Part shown: positions 35,028-45,719 of the stretch, piece by piece
How positions within the stretch are numbered: the stretch's first letter is position 1
How the letters are laid out: each line of letters opens with the position of its first letter
Assembly: GCA_958298945.1 (NCBI GenBank)
Contig: OY282606.1
Coordinates: forward strand, 59,657,920-59,721,919
Origin: Atherix ibis
Lineage: Eukaryota > Arthropoda > Insecta > Diptera > Athericidae
Length of the DNA stretch: 64,000 nt
Direction: 5' to 3'
The notes under the pieces: generated by a model
What the model was told of the DNA's origin: nothing
The model's database searches: none
The model's input: the letters and a program-made list of their open reading frames with translations, nothing else
Translations under genes and position numbers: made by a program

Positions 35028-36319
35028 ATGTTGAAGAATATATCGAAGTGTTTAAAATACACTGGAATATGGACAAATCAAACAGGAAACAGGTTTTTTT
35101 TGAAGAGTGCGCAGGTTTTAAAAGGTACAGATAATATAATTGCATTTTTCTTTAAAGTAAAACCGTATTTATTGAATTAATTTTAGAGGCTACACCAGCC
35201 GTCGCCACAATACCTGAAACACAAGCAGCTCAGAAAAAAACAGAAGAGCAATTGATAATCATTGAAAGGGATGGTCCGCTTACGTTAATAGCTATTAACC
35301 GACCTGAACATCGTAATGCCATTAATGCGAAAGCAGCAAGTTTATTATGCGATGCATTTACGGAATTCGAAAATGATGATACGGCTGCCGTGGCTGTATT
35401 GTATGGAATTGGCGGTTCTTTCTGCTCTGGATATGATATCAATGAGTTAGTCAGTGAAAATGTTAATGTTAATATATTAATGCAAGCCGAAGGGTCTGTA
35501 GGACCAACTAGACGGTACATTAAGAAGCCAGTTATTTGTGGTATAAATGGCTATTGCGTTGCTAATGGCTTAGAACTTGCATTAATGTGTGATCTTCGCG
35601 TAATGGAGGAAACAGCTATTTTAGGATTTTTTAATCGGCGCTTTGGAGTTCCTGTGGTTGATGGTGGTACTGCACGACTGCCTGCAATGATAGGATTGTC
35701 GCGTGCTTTAGATTTGATTCTAACAGGCAGACAAGTGAACGCTAAGGAAGCATTCGACATTGGTATTGCTAACAGAATCGTTGCAACTGGAACAGTTCTT
35801 GGTCAGGCAGTAAATTTAGCCCACAGTATAGCGAAGTTTCCACAAGCGGCTCTGAATCACGATAGAAACTCGGTCTACTCCGCTGTTTTTGACTCTTCCC
35901 ACTTTGATACAGCTATTCAAAATGAAATAATGTACACATCAAAAGCGGTGCTTGAAGAAATGCAAGTCGGTGTAGCTAAATTTCAGTCTGGTAAGGCAAA
36001 CAATGGAAAGTAAATAAAATCTTCTTTGGAATTTTTACTGCCACCTTCTAACTAATGTTCACACTATCTATTAACAAATTTTGAAATAAATTATGAAAGT
36101 AAACATGTTTTTCGGATGGATTTTTCTTCTATTAAATCTTTTTAGTTTCATTTTGACCTTTTAATTTTTGACTTTTCATTTACAACTATTTCAGGTGTGG
36201 GACGCTCTGGAAGTACTTTTAATATTAAAGAAAAATCAATGGCAGACTGGGAAAAAGAAGAAATTAACCTTGAGAAAAATTTTAAAAGTCGTGAAGTCAA
36301 TGAGGACGTGACAAAGTGA
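35028..36319 (+). CDS. Mitochondrial-type enoyl-CoA hydratase/isomerase family protein
   Basis: Three exons, 35028-35124, 35187-35990 and 36195-36319, encode 341 residues. Exon 1 (MLKNISKCLKYTGIWT, then RFFLKSAQVL) is basic, Ser/Thr-rich and free of acidic residues, as expected of a mitochondrial presequence. The crotonase fold follows: ERDGPLTLIAINRPEHRNAI, the oxyanion-hole segment GGSFCSGYDI (about 108-117), NGYCVANGLELALMCDLRV (Glu about 162 at the usual first catalytic Glu) and RRFGVPVVDGGTARL. The second classical hydratase Glu (PEI motif) is replaced by PVV (188-190), so hydratase activity is uncertain; isomerase, hydrolase or other crotonase chemistry is possible. Exon 2 contains a strong donor (G|GTAAGG at 35991); splicing to 36195 keeps frame and adds VGRSGSTFNIKEKSMADWEK and a charged tail. 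Reading through instead stops at 36013. It resembles the Drosophila CG5844 type. Confidence 0.88.
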
Positions 36320-36404
36320 TAAATATAGAGCCTAATTTCTTTAACTTTAAGAGACTTGTAAATATAAAACAATTGAATTTGATAAGCTATTTAAACCATA
36401 TGAG

Positions 36405-36410
36405 AATAAA
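36405..36410 (+). promoter_or_regulatory. Candidate poly(A) signal of the crotonase gene
   Basis: AATAAA 86 nt after the exon-3 stop. Another AATAAA near 36086 could serve the intron-retaining form ending at 36013. Confidence 0.5.
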
Positions 36411-36419
36411 TTGTTTGCT

Positions 36420-38616
36420 GTATTATTTTATAGATTTAAAAAAGTTTTAATTGGAATGTAATCAAGTCATTTCAATTCAATCTTTTCTTTCATCTACTTA
36501 TATGTATATGATTGTATGTAAATGCAAGATCGCCTATTTAAAGTCCATCTAATAATTAGTACTTCAATGAATTCACCTGGTAAGAATTTATAAAAAAAAT
36601 TCAAACGTAATTCATTAATATTTGTGTATATAACATTAGAAAAAAATTAACAAAAATTGAATCTTTAAAGATTCTACTAATATTGCTTTGAACATTGATA
36701 TCTAAAGAAAATGGTTTTGATTTTTCTGTTATATCTACAATATTTAAATAAACGTGATTAAAATTAACTTGAAACAACGAATTTTAAAGCAATGCTTTTA
36801 TAAAATCCTCATTAATTGCCATATTTACCATTTTGGTAATTAAATGACATTTTTAATTAGTCCAAACAAATCTTCAATTGACAACACTCCATAAAATTCG
36901 TGTGAATATAAATTTCGCACATATAAATATTTGAGTTTTTTTATTTTCTAATTATTTTCAATACCTTGAAAAATGGATGTGTAAAATATATATAATCTCT
37001 CAAATTTTGACCTATTATTAAAGTCCTTTGGTTGACTATAGAACAGTATCGTCATTTGTATTCATACATGTGAGATGTGCTTGAATCATTTTCGTCATGG
37101 AAACAAATACATGCTATTACGATACAGCATATTTTTGTTGGATACTTTTATAGCTCTAATTTGCTGTTTCCTCCGTTACTATGTTCTCTGTAAGTAATAT
37201 ACGCACTTTTATACACTTTCCGGTTGGAAGAATAGCTTTTACAGGACAGGCGTTGAATAATTTTATTCAGAAAGACTTCTTATCCTGGTTCGGGACCAAC
37301 ACAGTAAAACAATATTGCAACTATGATCGCTCACTAAGTGGTTTTAAAGGTTTAATAGACTGCCATTAATTCAAAACTCGACAATGCTCTCGTCTTCGTA
37401 AGTGGAGGTTGGGTCTCATTTAAATTTTCTTAATTATTGATTATAGTTAAGAGATATGCACTTTTTATTTTTGGTTCGGGGTATTCTACAACATGTGATT
37501 TTTTTGTTTGTTTGTATGTAATACCCCTTAGATAAGAGCTTTTGTTGCGTCGCGACCATGAGGCCATTTGGCGACATTATGTTACGTGTGAATTAACATT
37601 TCCATTTCCCTAATGAAATTTGTCGAACATAAGTTGGACGGAGCAATTAGACATTAAAATTAGTGGAGCAAATTATTTTATTTTACGGAAGTAAAAGGAC
37701 TTAAATATAGGAAATCTACAATGGAAGCAGTCCTATTCAAAACTAAAATATGGGGAATGGTGAGTTGAACGCCACAGGAAATACTAGGTTGGTTTACGAT
37801 GAAAAAATCATGAATAAATGCAGTATGGCCTATTCAAATACTGAGAAGTTTTTCTGCCCAGAATTTCCGAATGATTGCTAAGTGCACTGGTTGTCCGATA
37901 TTTGAGCAATGTGTTTAAAAAAATCTTCCACCGATGGTCCAGTCTACGCAAGACTAAAGATGTTAAATGCCATTTAGTAAGTAGATACGGTAAGTTTGGA
38001 AATTCAGTTGGAGAAGGACGGTGAAGTGCCCACTTTTACGAGATTATCGCTAAAAATTATGATGTTCCGATATTTGGGAAGATTGATTGCAGTTTTAACT
38101 GCCATTTATAAATAGGAGAACTTTTGCGGCTAGTATTCTTGACTGGAGTGCATAGGATAGTATACCAATAAGCTCAATGATCGCCAAAATATTTTGTGCT
38201 CAAAGCAGAAGTGTGACATTACCCAATCTCTGTAGATGGATGGATAAGTGTTTGCCTTTTCGTTTCTTCTAATTTATAAAGACACTCTCAATTCTGCTCC
38301 TAATTACAGTTTGATATCCGGGTATAGAAAGGTGTTTTGAAGTTTCAAATATATTATACTATATTTGTTTTTGAACAGTTAGTTTTTTTTTAATAGGTAG
38401 ATAAACATTTTTGTTAATCACACTTCAAAAAATTCAGTATCAATTAAGCTCTTATTTAGTCCACTTATTTTGTCCATTTTAATATTGCGAAATTCATATT
38501 TCACTCTTACCAATTTTCATTTAAGTCATTCCCTATTTATGTGCCCTGGCTAAGCGACTCTTCGACCAATTCAGCTATAATAGCCGAGTGCCCTCATATT
38601 ATAGCCAAAAAACCAG
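36420..38616. other. Intergenic with unclassified old repeats
   Basis: About 37370-38300 is less AT-rich than its surroundings and looks like decayed mobile DNA, but I found no diagnostic motif. The frame at 37181-37369 shows no domain. Confidence 0.4.
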
Positions 38617-38822
38617 AGGATTGAAAGTTACATACAAATTTTATTAGAAATAACCATAACCAAATTTAACATTTATAGTTATTTAAGAAAAACCAAATTT
38701 TTGCCAAATAATGTGGCACTAAAGGATTAAAAGTTCCATACAAATATTATTAAAAATAACCATAAGCAAATTCAGCATTTGAAGTTATTTAAGAAAAGCC
38801 AATTATCCAGAATTTAATATTA
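38617..38822. repeat. Diverged ~106-bp tandem duplication
   Basis: Two units beginning AGGATTxAAAGTT at 38617 and 38723 share AATAACCATAA, AGTTATTTAAGAAAA and CCAA at the same spacing, with scattered differences, so it is an older duplication than those at 816 and 15551. Confidence 0.8.
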
Positions 38823-39660
38823 TTTAGTGCTGATCTTTTAGTCGAAAAAAATATTTTCCTAAAGATTAATTTAAAAAACGCGTGGTTTCAAGTAACTGAT
38901 ACTGTTTATACATATGTATCTGAAGATGATATGTATCTATTGCTCAAATGCTTCAATAAAATTAGCAATTTATGTAATTTGAAACAGAAAAACATAAATG
39001 AAATAAATTCCTGACGAATACCAATTTGACAATATATTTTTGTAAAAAATACAAAACATATGTAAACATAAAATAACTTTAATTTTAATATTTTTAGTGC
39101 ATACTAAACAAATAGTTGACACAATGTTGCTTCTTTTAATTAGTAAATTTGTTTGCAAAAACTGTCTTCCAAAAATACCCGTTTTACGTACTAGTATTAT
39201 TATTTAAAAAAAGTAAATAATTTAGTCAACTTGGAAATTTTATATTTGTTTTTTTTTTTGTTGGAATTATCTATAATGGCTTGAATTGATATAGACTTAA
39301 TAAACTGTTTGATCAAGTGTTTAAGCCTTCAAACAATTGTACTTATTTGAGTGCTTTAAAAACAAAAACGCTAAATTTTAGAAGTTAGTTAAAATTGAGA
39401 ACTAAAAACATAAAGATGTACTTCCATAAGCTATTAATTTTTGCGGTTATTGCATTATAAATGAATATCAATAATGTGCAAGCATTAAGTCTGGTTCGTT
39501 GAAAGATTATAATTTTTGAATTAATTTTTAAATATTTTTTATATGGTAAAATTTTGTAGGAAGAGTGTAAAAAAAAGTGCGCTATATGGCTTAATGGTGA
39601 CAGAAATTGCGTTAAGAATTGTCAACAGTTAAGAATCGGTTGAAGTTAGGAAGTTATATA
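38823..39660. other. AT-rich intergenic, nothing assigned
   Basis: No coding or repeat structure recognised up to the TA target site of the Minos-like element. Confidence 0.5.
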
Positions 39661-39662
39661 TA

Positions 39663-41429
39663 CGAGCCCTTGCCCATTGAAGTTGGCTCACCCTCAATAT
39701 TTTTTCATGTACTAAGTTGGTGGCCAGAAAACAAATCGTTCCTATGAAATGATCATGATAAACTTAAGTTTTTCTGAAAATTGTATTCTCATAGATTATT
39801 TTGCTGTAAATTTTCTGCGAATTAGTAAAATTAGTAAAATGTCGTGACGCATTTAAAAATAAAACAACTGTTCATATAAGTTGGCTCAGCCGGAATTATG
39901 ATTGTTTCCTTTCGAGCGCCGCAGTTAAGCGAATATTTAAACGGTAAATTTGAGTTCTGTATTAAATTAACGGTGCATTTAGAAATTATTATTGTCATAA
40001 GTGAGTTTTTGTATCATTTTGAATTCATCATGCCTCGAGGTAAGTGTTTATCGGAAGATTTACGTAAAGTAATTATTAGTTTAAATAACGATGGTAAATC
40101 AATGAGAAAAATTGGTTTGGATCTTAAAATTCCATGGACAACAGTTAGAAATATTATAAAATTAAACAAGGAAACGGGTAAGCTTTTGTTTACGTAATGT
40201 AGATGGTTAATAATAAAAATATTCGAAATACAGGTGAAATTAATCCAAAAAAACGTATTGGACGTATTTCACTAATTACTGATGCTGATAGACGCATTCT
40301 TCAAAAAATTCTGAAAAATAACAGACGGGATACCAGTTTTCAAATTGCTGATAAATGGAATGAGGCGATACAAAAAACTGTATCCAGGACTACTTGCACA
40401 AGGCAAATGCAAAAATTAGGATACGGTTTTTATAAAGTAAAATACAGAGGCATCTGCATACTTCTCTTTATTTATGTAGACAATTTTTTAGGCTAAAGAT
40501 GAACCACTCATCACACCCATGCAAAAAAAAGAAGGTTAAATTGGGTTAAATCACGGAAAAATTGGACTCCGCGTTAGTGGAAATCAATTATTTGGAGTGA
40601 TGAATCCCGTTTCGAGGTTAGTGTTGGTGACACCCGTGGACGTGTTATACGTCAAAAAAGTGAAGCATTCAATGAGGCTTGCATACGGAAAAAAGTTAAA
40701 TTTCCAGCGCCAGTGATGGTATGGGGTTGCATGTCAGCTCAAGGTGTTGGCAGGCTTCATTTTGTGGAAGGCATAGTTAACACTGATTAATATTTAAACA
40801 TATTAAATGATAATCTACTGCCTTCAATTTCATTGATATCGGATAGGACTGGAGAATTTATTTTCCAACAAAATGGTGCCGCTTGCCATACGTCGAAAAA
40901 ATCAATGGCATGGATAAAAAATAATAATATACCACTATTAGAATGGCCTGCCAACAGTCCCGATCTGTCACCCATCTAAACTTTCTGGCATAAAATGAAA
41001 AAGAACCTCAGAATAAATCCTGCCAGGTCAAAAGACCAATTGAAAGCCCGCTTGCAGGAAATATGGGACAAATTCACAAAAACCGAGTGCAAGGACTTAG
41101 TAACTACTATGCCACGGCGCATAGATGCAGTTTTGAAAGCAAAGGGAGGGGTAACGCAGTGGTAAAAAATATTTAATTACCCAATAAAAATCATAATTCC
41201 GGCTGAGCCAACTTATATGAACAGTTGTTTTATTTTTAAATGCGTCACGACATTTTACTAATTTTACTAATTCGCAGAAAATTTATAGCAAAATAATCTA
41301 TGAGAATACAATTTTCAGAAAAACTTAAGTTTATCATGATCATTTCATAGGAACGATTTGTTTTCTGGCCACCAACTTAGTACATGAAAAAATATTGAGG
41401 GTGAGCCAACTTCAATGGGCAAGGGCTCG
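39663..41429 (+). mobile_element. Minos-like Tc1 transposon with 241-bp terminal inverted repeats
   Basis: Near-identical inverted repeats 39663-39903 and 41189-41429 start CGAGCCCTTGCCCATT and are flanked by TA (39661-39662, 41430-41431). Within each, AGTTGGCTCA occurs at the outer and the inner end, the IR/DR layout of Minos and related Tc1 elements. The size (1,767 bp) is close to Minos, and the first bases CGAGCCC are shared with it. The element carries a decayed transposase gene on the plus strand. Confidence 0.92.
40030..41165 (+). pseudogene. Minos-like transposase pseudogene
   Basis: Exons 40030-40177, 40234-40436 and 40492-41165 are separated by GT-AG introns of 56 and 55 nt. Exon 1 is the helix-turn-helix region (MPRGKCLSEDLRKVIISLNN, KIPWTTVRNII). 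The catalytic domain contains IIWSDESRFEVSVGDTRGR (first D intact), VMVWGCMSAQGVGRLHFVEG, FQQNGAACHTS (second D replaced by N) and SPDLSPI followed by a stop where the catalytic Glu belongs. In-frame stops lie at 40575, 40788 and 40977, and one base is missing from an A-run at 40523-40530. The C-terminus KAKGGVTQW ends at 41165. Classical Minos has a single intron; here a second is predicted. Confidence 0.88.
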
Positions 41430-41431
41430 TA

Positions 41432-42350
41432 TGTACATACGAGTATGTACTCATTAAAATATAAAAAAACTATACTACAATAATTTTGTTTTATTTATAT
41501 TTAAATGGTTAATAGTATGACTACTAAGAGTTGGGATTTTGGAATGAAATATATTACGGAATCTATTTATGTATGTGCATATAAATAATCAAGTATATAT
41601 ATTCTGATATATTACTTAAAGATAATGTAAAATTATTTATATTATTGAGCTTTAGTAAATAGGTAACATAAGTACTACTCTTCTTCAACCCTTTAAATAA
41701 GAAGTAATTGGGGTGATTTAGAATGATATGTTCGCAACTTCTTACACAAATTTCAAAGGTTTTGTTTACCATTTATATTATTTGAAAAGTGGATCTATTG
41801 CATCATTAAGCTATAAGATATAAGGATAAGATATAGAAATATTCATTTGGTATTTGAAAAGTTATATACTGTTCATCTAGACTGAGGAAAGAACCACAAT
41901 TGGATTTTTCATATTTCTTCTATATTAACTACTATTTATTGTAGTATATCTGCTGAACTGATCGAAATTCAATTATGACAAAAACTATGCTACACGTATA
42001 TAAGCATATTTTGAGAGAAAAAAGGACACACAAAATGAATAAACCTAATTTAATTATTTTTAATTAAATATTTGTTGTACATTTTTGATTCTGTTATATA
42101 ACGAGTTAGTTTATAATTCACGATGGAGATTTTTATTTCTTATGTACCATAGAGCGTTAAATATACCATGTAGAATTTTGTTTTGAAACTTTGGTATTAT
42201 CTCTGTTGGAGTTGTTAGCGCAACTAACAGAGTTGTTAAGTGGATGCCGTACGCGCAAGCAGATTTAAGTATTTGGTTGTTAATTAAAACTTTATTCTGT
42301 ATTGAGAGCTAAAGGTCCTCCCCAGCAGCTAATATAATTTTATATAACGG
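41432..42350. other. AT-rich intergenic, nothing assigned
   Basis: No ORF with recognisable domain, no repeat boundary. GTTGTTAGCGCAACTAAC near 42210 is a short imperfect palindrome. Confidence 0.5.
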
Positions 42351-42351
42351 G

Positions 42352-42663
42352 CGATTTTTTAAGTGTTTGGTTTTCAAATTTCGAAAAAAAGTGTATGAAA
42401 TTTTTATTTGAATCGATAAATCAATGTTTGCCGTTTACTTTTTAAAGATTATTGCATTGGCCACCAATGAATTAGAGAATTCTAATTTTGAACCACTTTT
42501 TCCAGTATCTCGGCTGGTATTATCTCGGTAATAACATGTGTAATGTTGTTTTCCAAGGCTGCAAGTGATGATGGTATATCGGTATAGACGAGTGATTTCA
42601 CGTAGCTCCATAACTCACCGGCCCGAAACGTAAGATAAATTGCTCACCGAACTCATCTCTCAA
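42352..42663 (-). pseudogene. Mariner transposase C-terminal relic
   Basis: The minus strand gives DEFGEQFILRFGPVS (near 42645), then after a deletion SYVKSLVYTDIPSSLAALEN and NITHVITEIIPAEILEKVVQ (42610-42490), the C-terminal part of the same mariner lineage as 1935-2782. It is cut at 42664 by the insertion of another mariner. Confidence 0.75.
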
Positions 42664-42665
42664 TA

Positions 42666-43563
42666 CGAGATCTGTTCAAAAAATATAGCGATTTTTGAAT
42701 TTCCGCGGGTTACGTATATTCGATTTTTTGTGGTGTTATGTTGGTACTCATGTCTCTCACTTATGCCGACAAATTCGGCCATTTTGAATATTCAGTTAAT
42801 TTTTGAGAGTTGCTTTGCTTGCACGCGTTTTGGCTCGTCTTCGATTTTTGCCCATTTTCAACCAAAAACAGCATCGCATTAACATTGCTAAGGAGCTGTT
42901 GGACTCTGTCCGCGACGACCCAAATTTGCTCCAGAAAATCATAAGTGGTGACGAATCATGGGTTTAAGGTTATGACGTGGAAACCGAAGCTCAATCATCC
43001 CAATGGAAGCTGCCGCGCGAGCCAAAGCCGAAAAAAGCGCGCCAAGTTCGGTCGAATGTGAAGGTTTTGCTTAGTTTTCTTCAATTGCAGGAGCGTGGTG
43101 CATCATGAGCTCTTGCCACAGGGTAGAACGGTCAATAAGGAATATTACCTGAAAGTGTTGCGCGAAGGAATCTGCCAGAAACACCCGGATTTGTGGAAGA
43201 ACAAAAATCGGCTTTTGCATCATGATAACGCCCCTGCTCACGCATCGTTGCTTGTGCGCGAATTTTTGGCCAGAAACAATACGCTAATAATGCCGCAGCC
43301 ACCGTATTCCTAGATCTGCCCCCTCTGTGACTTTTTCTTGTTCCCGAAACAGATTCTTTGATCCATTTTTTGGAATGGGTAAAAATCGAAGACGAGCCAA
43401 AACACGTGCAAGCAAAGCAACTGTCAAAAATTAAATAAATATTCAAAATGGCCGAACTTGTCTGCATAAATGAGAGACATGAGTACCAATATAAAAAATT
43501 GAAAATCGAATATACGCAACCCGCGGAAATTCAAAATTCGCGATACTTTTTGAACAGACCTCG
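42666..43563 (+). mobile_element. Mariner-family element A, 898 bp, ~190-bp inverted repeats
   Basis: Starts CGAGATCTGTTCAAAAA and ends TTTTTGAACAGACCTCG, flanked by TA (42664-42665, 43564-43565). The inverted repeats extend to about 42855 and from about 43375. The interior is the middle of a mariner transposase: NIAKELLDSVRDDPNLLQKI, SGDESWV followed by a stop, EAQSSQWKLPREPKPKKARQ, a small deletion, ELLPQGRTVNKEYYLKV, then NRLLHHDNAPAHASLLVREF and MPQPPYS followed by a stop. The helix-turn-helix region and the segment after CDFFLFPK are missing, so the terminal repeats replace both ends of the gene. It interrupts a mariner relic on its left and borders a reverse-transcriptase relic on its right. 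Confidence 0.88.
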
Positions 43564-43565
43564 TA

Positions 43566-44010
43566 GTCCCATTGTTTTGGTATCATCTGCAAATGTAGGC
43601 ATAATTATTTCACTTATGTATAATATGGAATGTCTGTTATCTATAATAAATATAGGAGACGGCCTAGCATGCTACTCTGAGGTACTACTGATTGAAATTT
43701 TTTTAGGTATTCTAAAATATACTATATATTGTAAGCAATTAAAAGAATTGTTTTGACAGATATCTATGCAATTTACATATTGCTTCTTATCAAATACTTA
43801 GTCAACATTACTTTGATGATGGGTAGTAACTATTTTAAGAACAGCTTTCGAAATAGTTTTGGCGTAATAGGTAGCAGAAAAATTGGTGAGTTTACGTCTG
43901 TGGATGGCTTTAAAGCAAACATTTACTGTACTGAATCGTTAGGTTGCAGACTTCTCGGGAGGAGGTACTGGCTTACTAGCATGTATTTTTATTATATTAA
44001 TTTATTCAGA
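43566..44010 (-). pseudogene. Non-LTR reverse transcriptase relic 1
   Basis: Minus strand: SPIFLLPITPKLFRKLF (near 43900-43850) corresponds to the RPISLLPxxSKLFEKL block of non-LTR reverse transcriptases. After an internal deletion come VVPQSSMLGRLLYLL (near 43680-43640) and IIMPTFADDTKTMG (near 43605-43570), the catalytic FADD box. Several stops interrupt it. It looks jockey-like. Confidence 0.7.
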
Positions 44011-44149
44011 TAATGCTTTAAAAAACTTATCCTGTTCTACTCTCCGAAAGGAAAGTAATAGAGTGTTTGTAATTGTTTTTTTTTGTTCTTGTCTGGTATT
44101 TATATTAATCTGCGAATAGGATTTTGTGTTTGAACTAGTCTTACTACCT

Positions 44150-45480
44150 TTTATTATTGGTTTGCCTGTTGCTCCCATTGCACTACGAGTGTTTCATTTA
44201 TAATTTTTGCGGAAATTATTTGCATTTCACACATGCAAAGTCTCTAATGCAGTAGACTTTTGTGTGCCTATAAGTTTGAAAGCGTTTACGTTGGGGAACC
44301 GGGTTCGTGATTTTTCCTCAGCGGTTCAATTTTGGCAACTTTCCATTATTGATATAATGGCAAATATTTTATCGGTGTTTTCTTCATTGTAGAAGGTGTG
44401 AATTAATAGTTGAAACCGGCATTTGATAGTGGAGCTTTCCTCTTTTCTATTTTGTACCATTTTTTTATTATATTTGTTGCTTCTATAATACGAATGCCTT
44501 TATCAGCAAGGTCATTCATAATATGTTTTTATTTGCAAGATAGATGAAGAATCTCGCCACAACCTTCAAGTGTCGAATAGATTTGTTTTCTTAGATGTAC
44601 CACTGTATTTTCTTTTGATTGCGTCTTTGATGATAGCTCGGCACATGTCACTTTCAGCAACATGATTTTCCACACTATTATTGTAAGATACATACTTGCA
44701 TTCATTTACTATACCTATTAGTTATGTGTACGCCAAATTCTTCAATACCGGAAGCTGTTATAGGTGGTGGAGCATTACAATTTAAGCACGCTTCCTGCTT
44801 TTTGGTTGTGTCCTTATTTGTTTTATCTGACGTTTGTACAACTTTTACAGTGTGCTGTATTTTCGAAGTTGTTTCAAGACTGCTACCAGTTAGCAGTATT
44901 TCATTTTTTTCTTCTTTTTTTCTAAATCTTGTATACGTTTTTTAGCGGCGTGTTAAGTTATGCCGTGCTAGCTACTTGTTTTCTCTAGATCTTCAACTAG
45001 CAGTAGAAAGTTGCTGACTTTAGTTTTCACTTTCATTTTGGCTTTTATTTCATTTTGGCAGTCTATATAAAAACATCTTCTTTACTGGTATCACCAGTCA
45101 CATTGGTATTTAGTAAAACTTTTGTGCTAATTTTACTCTGCCGTTAAATATCTAGAATGGGATTTTCAGCACTAGTTATATTAGGCTATTGATCTATTAT
45201 TTTAGGCTGAATTTTTGCTATAAGAGAACTTTTAAAGTTCCGGCTGGTAAGCAATAATTAGACACCCCCTCCCATCAATCTAAGAGAGGGGCCTCCAAAG
45301 AGGTTGGATTTTACAGTGAACCTGAATCACTAGCAGATTTAATAATCATTTTTGTTGCAACCATTACTACATTTTATATCTTTTGTCAGGTGTTTTGTTT
45401 TCCGCCTGTTTGAGATCAGATGCAGACCTGAAAACCGCCTATTATAGGACGGTCACTTTTGTATTTTTTTTTTGCTAGTA
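44150..45480 (-). pseudogene. Decayed coding-like stretch, perhaps ORF1 of the same retroelement
   Basis: This is a less AT-rich region in which the minus strand gives readable pieces such as AESDMCRAIIKDAIKRK, HIMNDLADKGIRIIEATN and IIKKWYKIEKRKAPLSN, with many stops. It lies 5' of the reverse-transcriptase relic 43566-44010 on the same strand, where a gag-like ORF1 would be. No zinc knuckle or other diagnostic motif was seen, so this is positional inference. Confidence 0.35.
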
Positions 45481-45626
45481 TTGGTCTACCCCGAATATTT
45501 GATTTCCTTGGCATCCGTGATATCAATTATAGAGATAGTAAACTACGCTTTTGTTTTGTTAAAATTTAAAAAAAAATGTATGGAATAATAATAAACTCTT
45601 AGTAAATCTAATTTCAAAAGAATTAT

Positions 45627-45700
45627 CAACTTTTATGATTGTTCAAAAATAAATTTATGAATTATATCATAAATTTATTTTTGAACAATCATAAAAGTTG
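45627..45700. repeat. Perfect 34-bp inverted repeat with 6-nt loop
   Basis: Arm 45627-45660 is the exact reverse complement of 45667-45700; loop ATTATA. A second, shorter and slightly imperfect hairpin (GCTATTAGGT...ACCTAATAGC) lies 320 bp away at 46020-46057. Confidence 0.95.
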
Positions 45701-45719
45701 AGATTTCTAAAATTTTATA

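Noticed and set aside
35230..35760. Minus-strand ORFs opposite the crotonase
   Set aside because: Antisense shadows of exon 2 with no recognisable domain.
35252..36013. 253-residue ORF as the full crotonase
   Set aside because: It lacks the exon-1 presequence and ends in an intron; spliced exons on both sides keep frame.
36148..36372. 74-residue minus-strand ORF
   Set aside because: Antisense of the crotonase third exon.
39898..40197. ORF start at 39898 for the Minos-like transposase
   Set aside because: The first residues fall in the terminal inverted repeat; the protein start is the ATG at 40030 and the frame ends in an intron.
43132..43467. 111-residue ORF and its relatives at 47239, 42640 and 60092
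   Set aside because: They read the mariner inverted repeat or the antisense of its transposase; the shared peptide comes from the repeat, not from a protein family.
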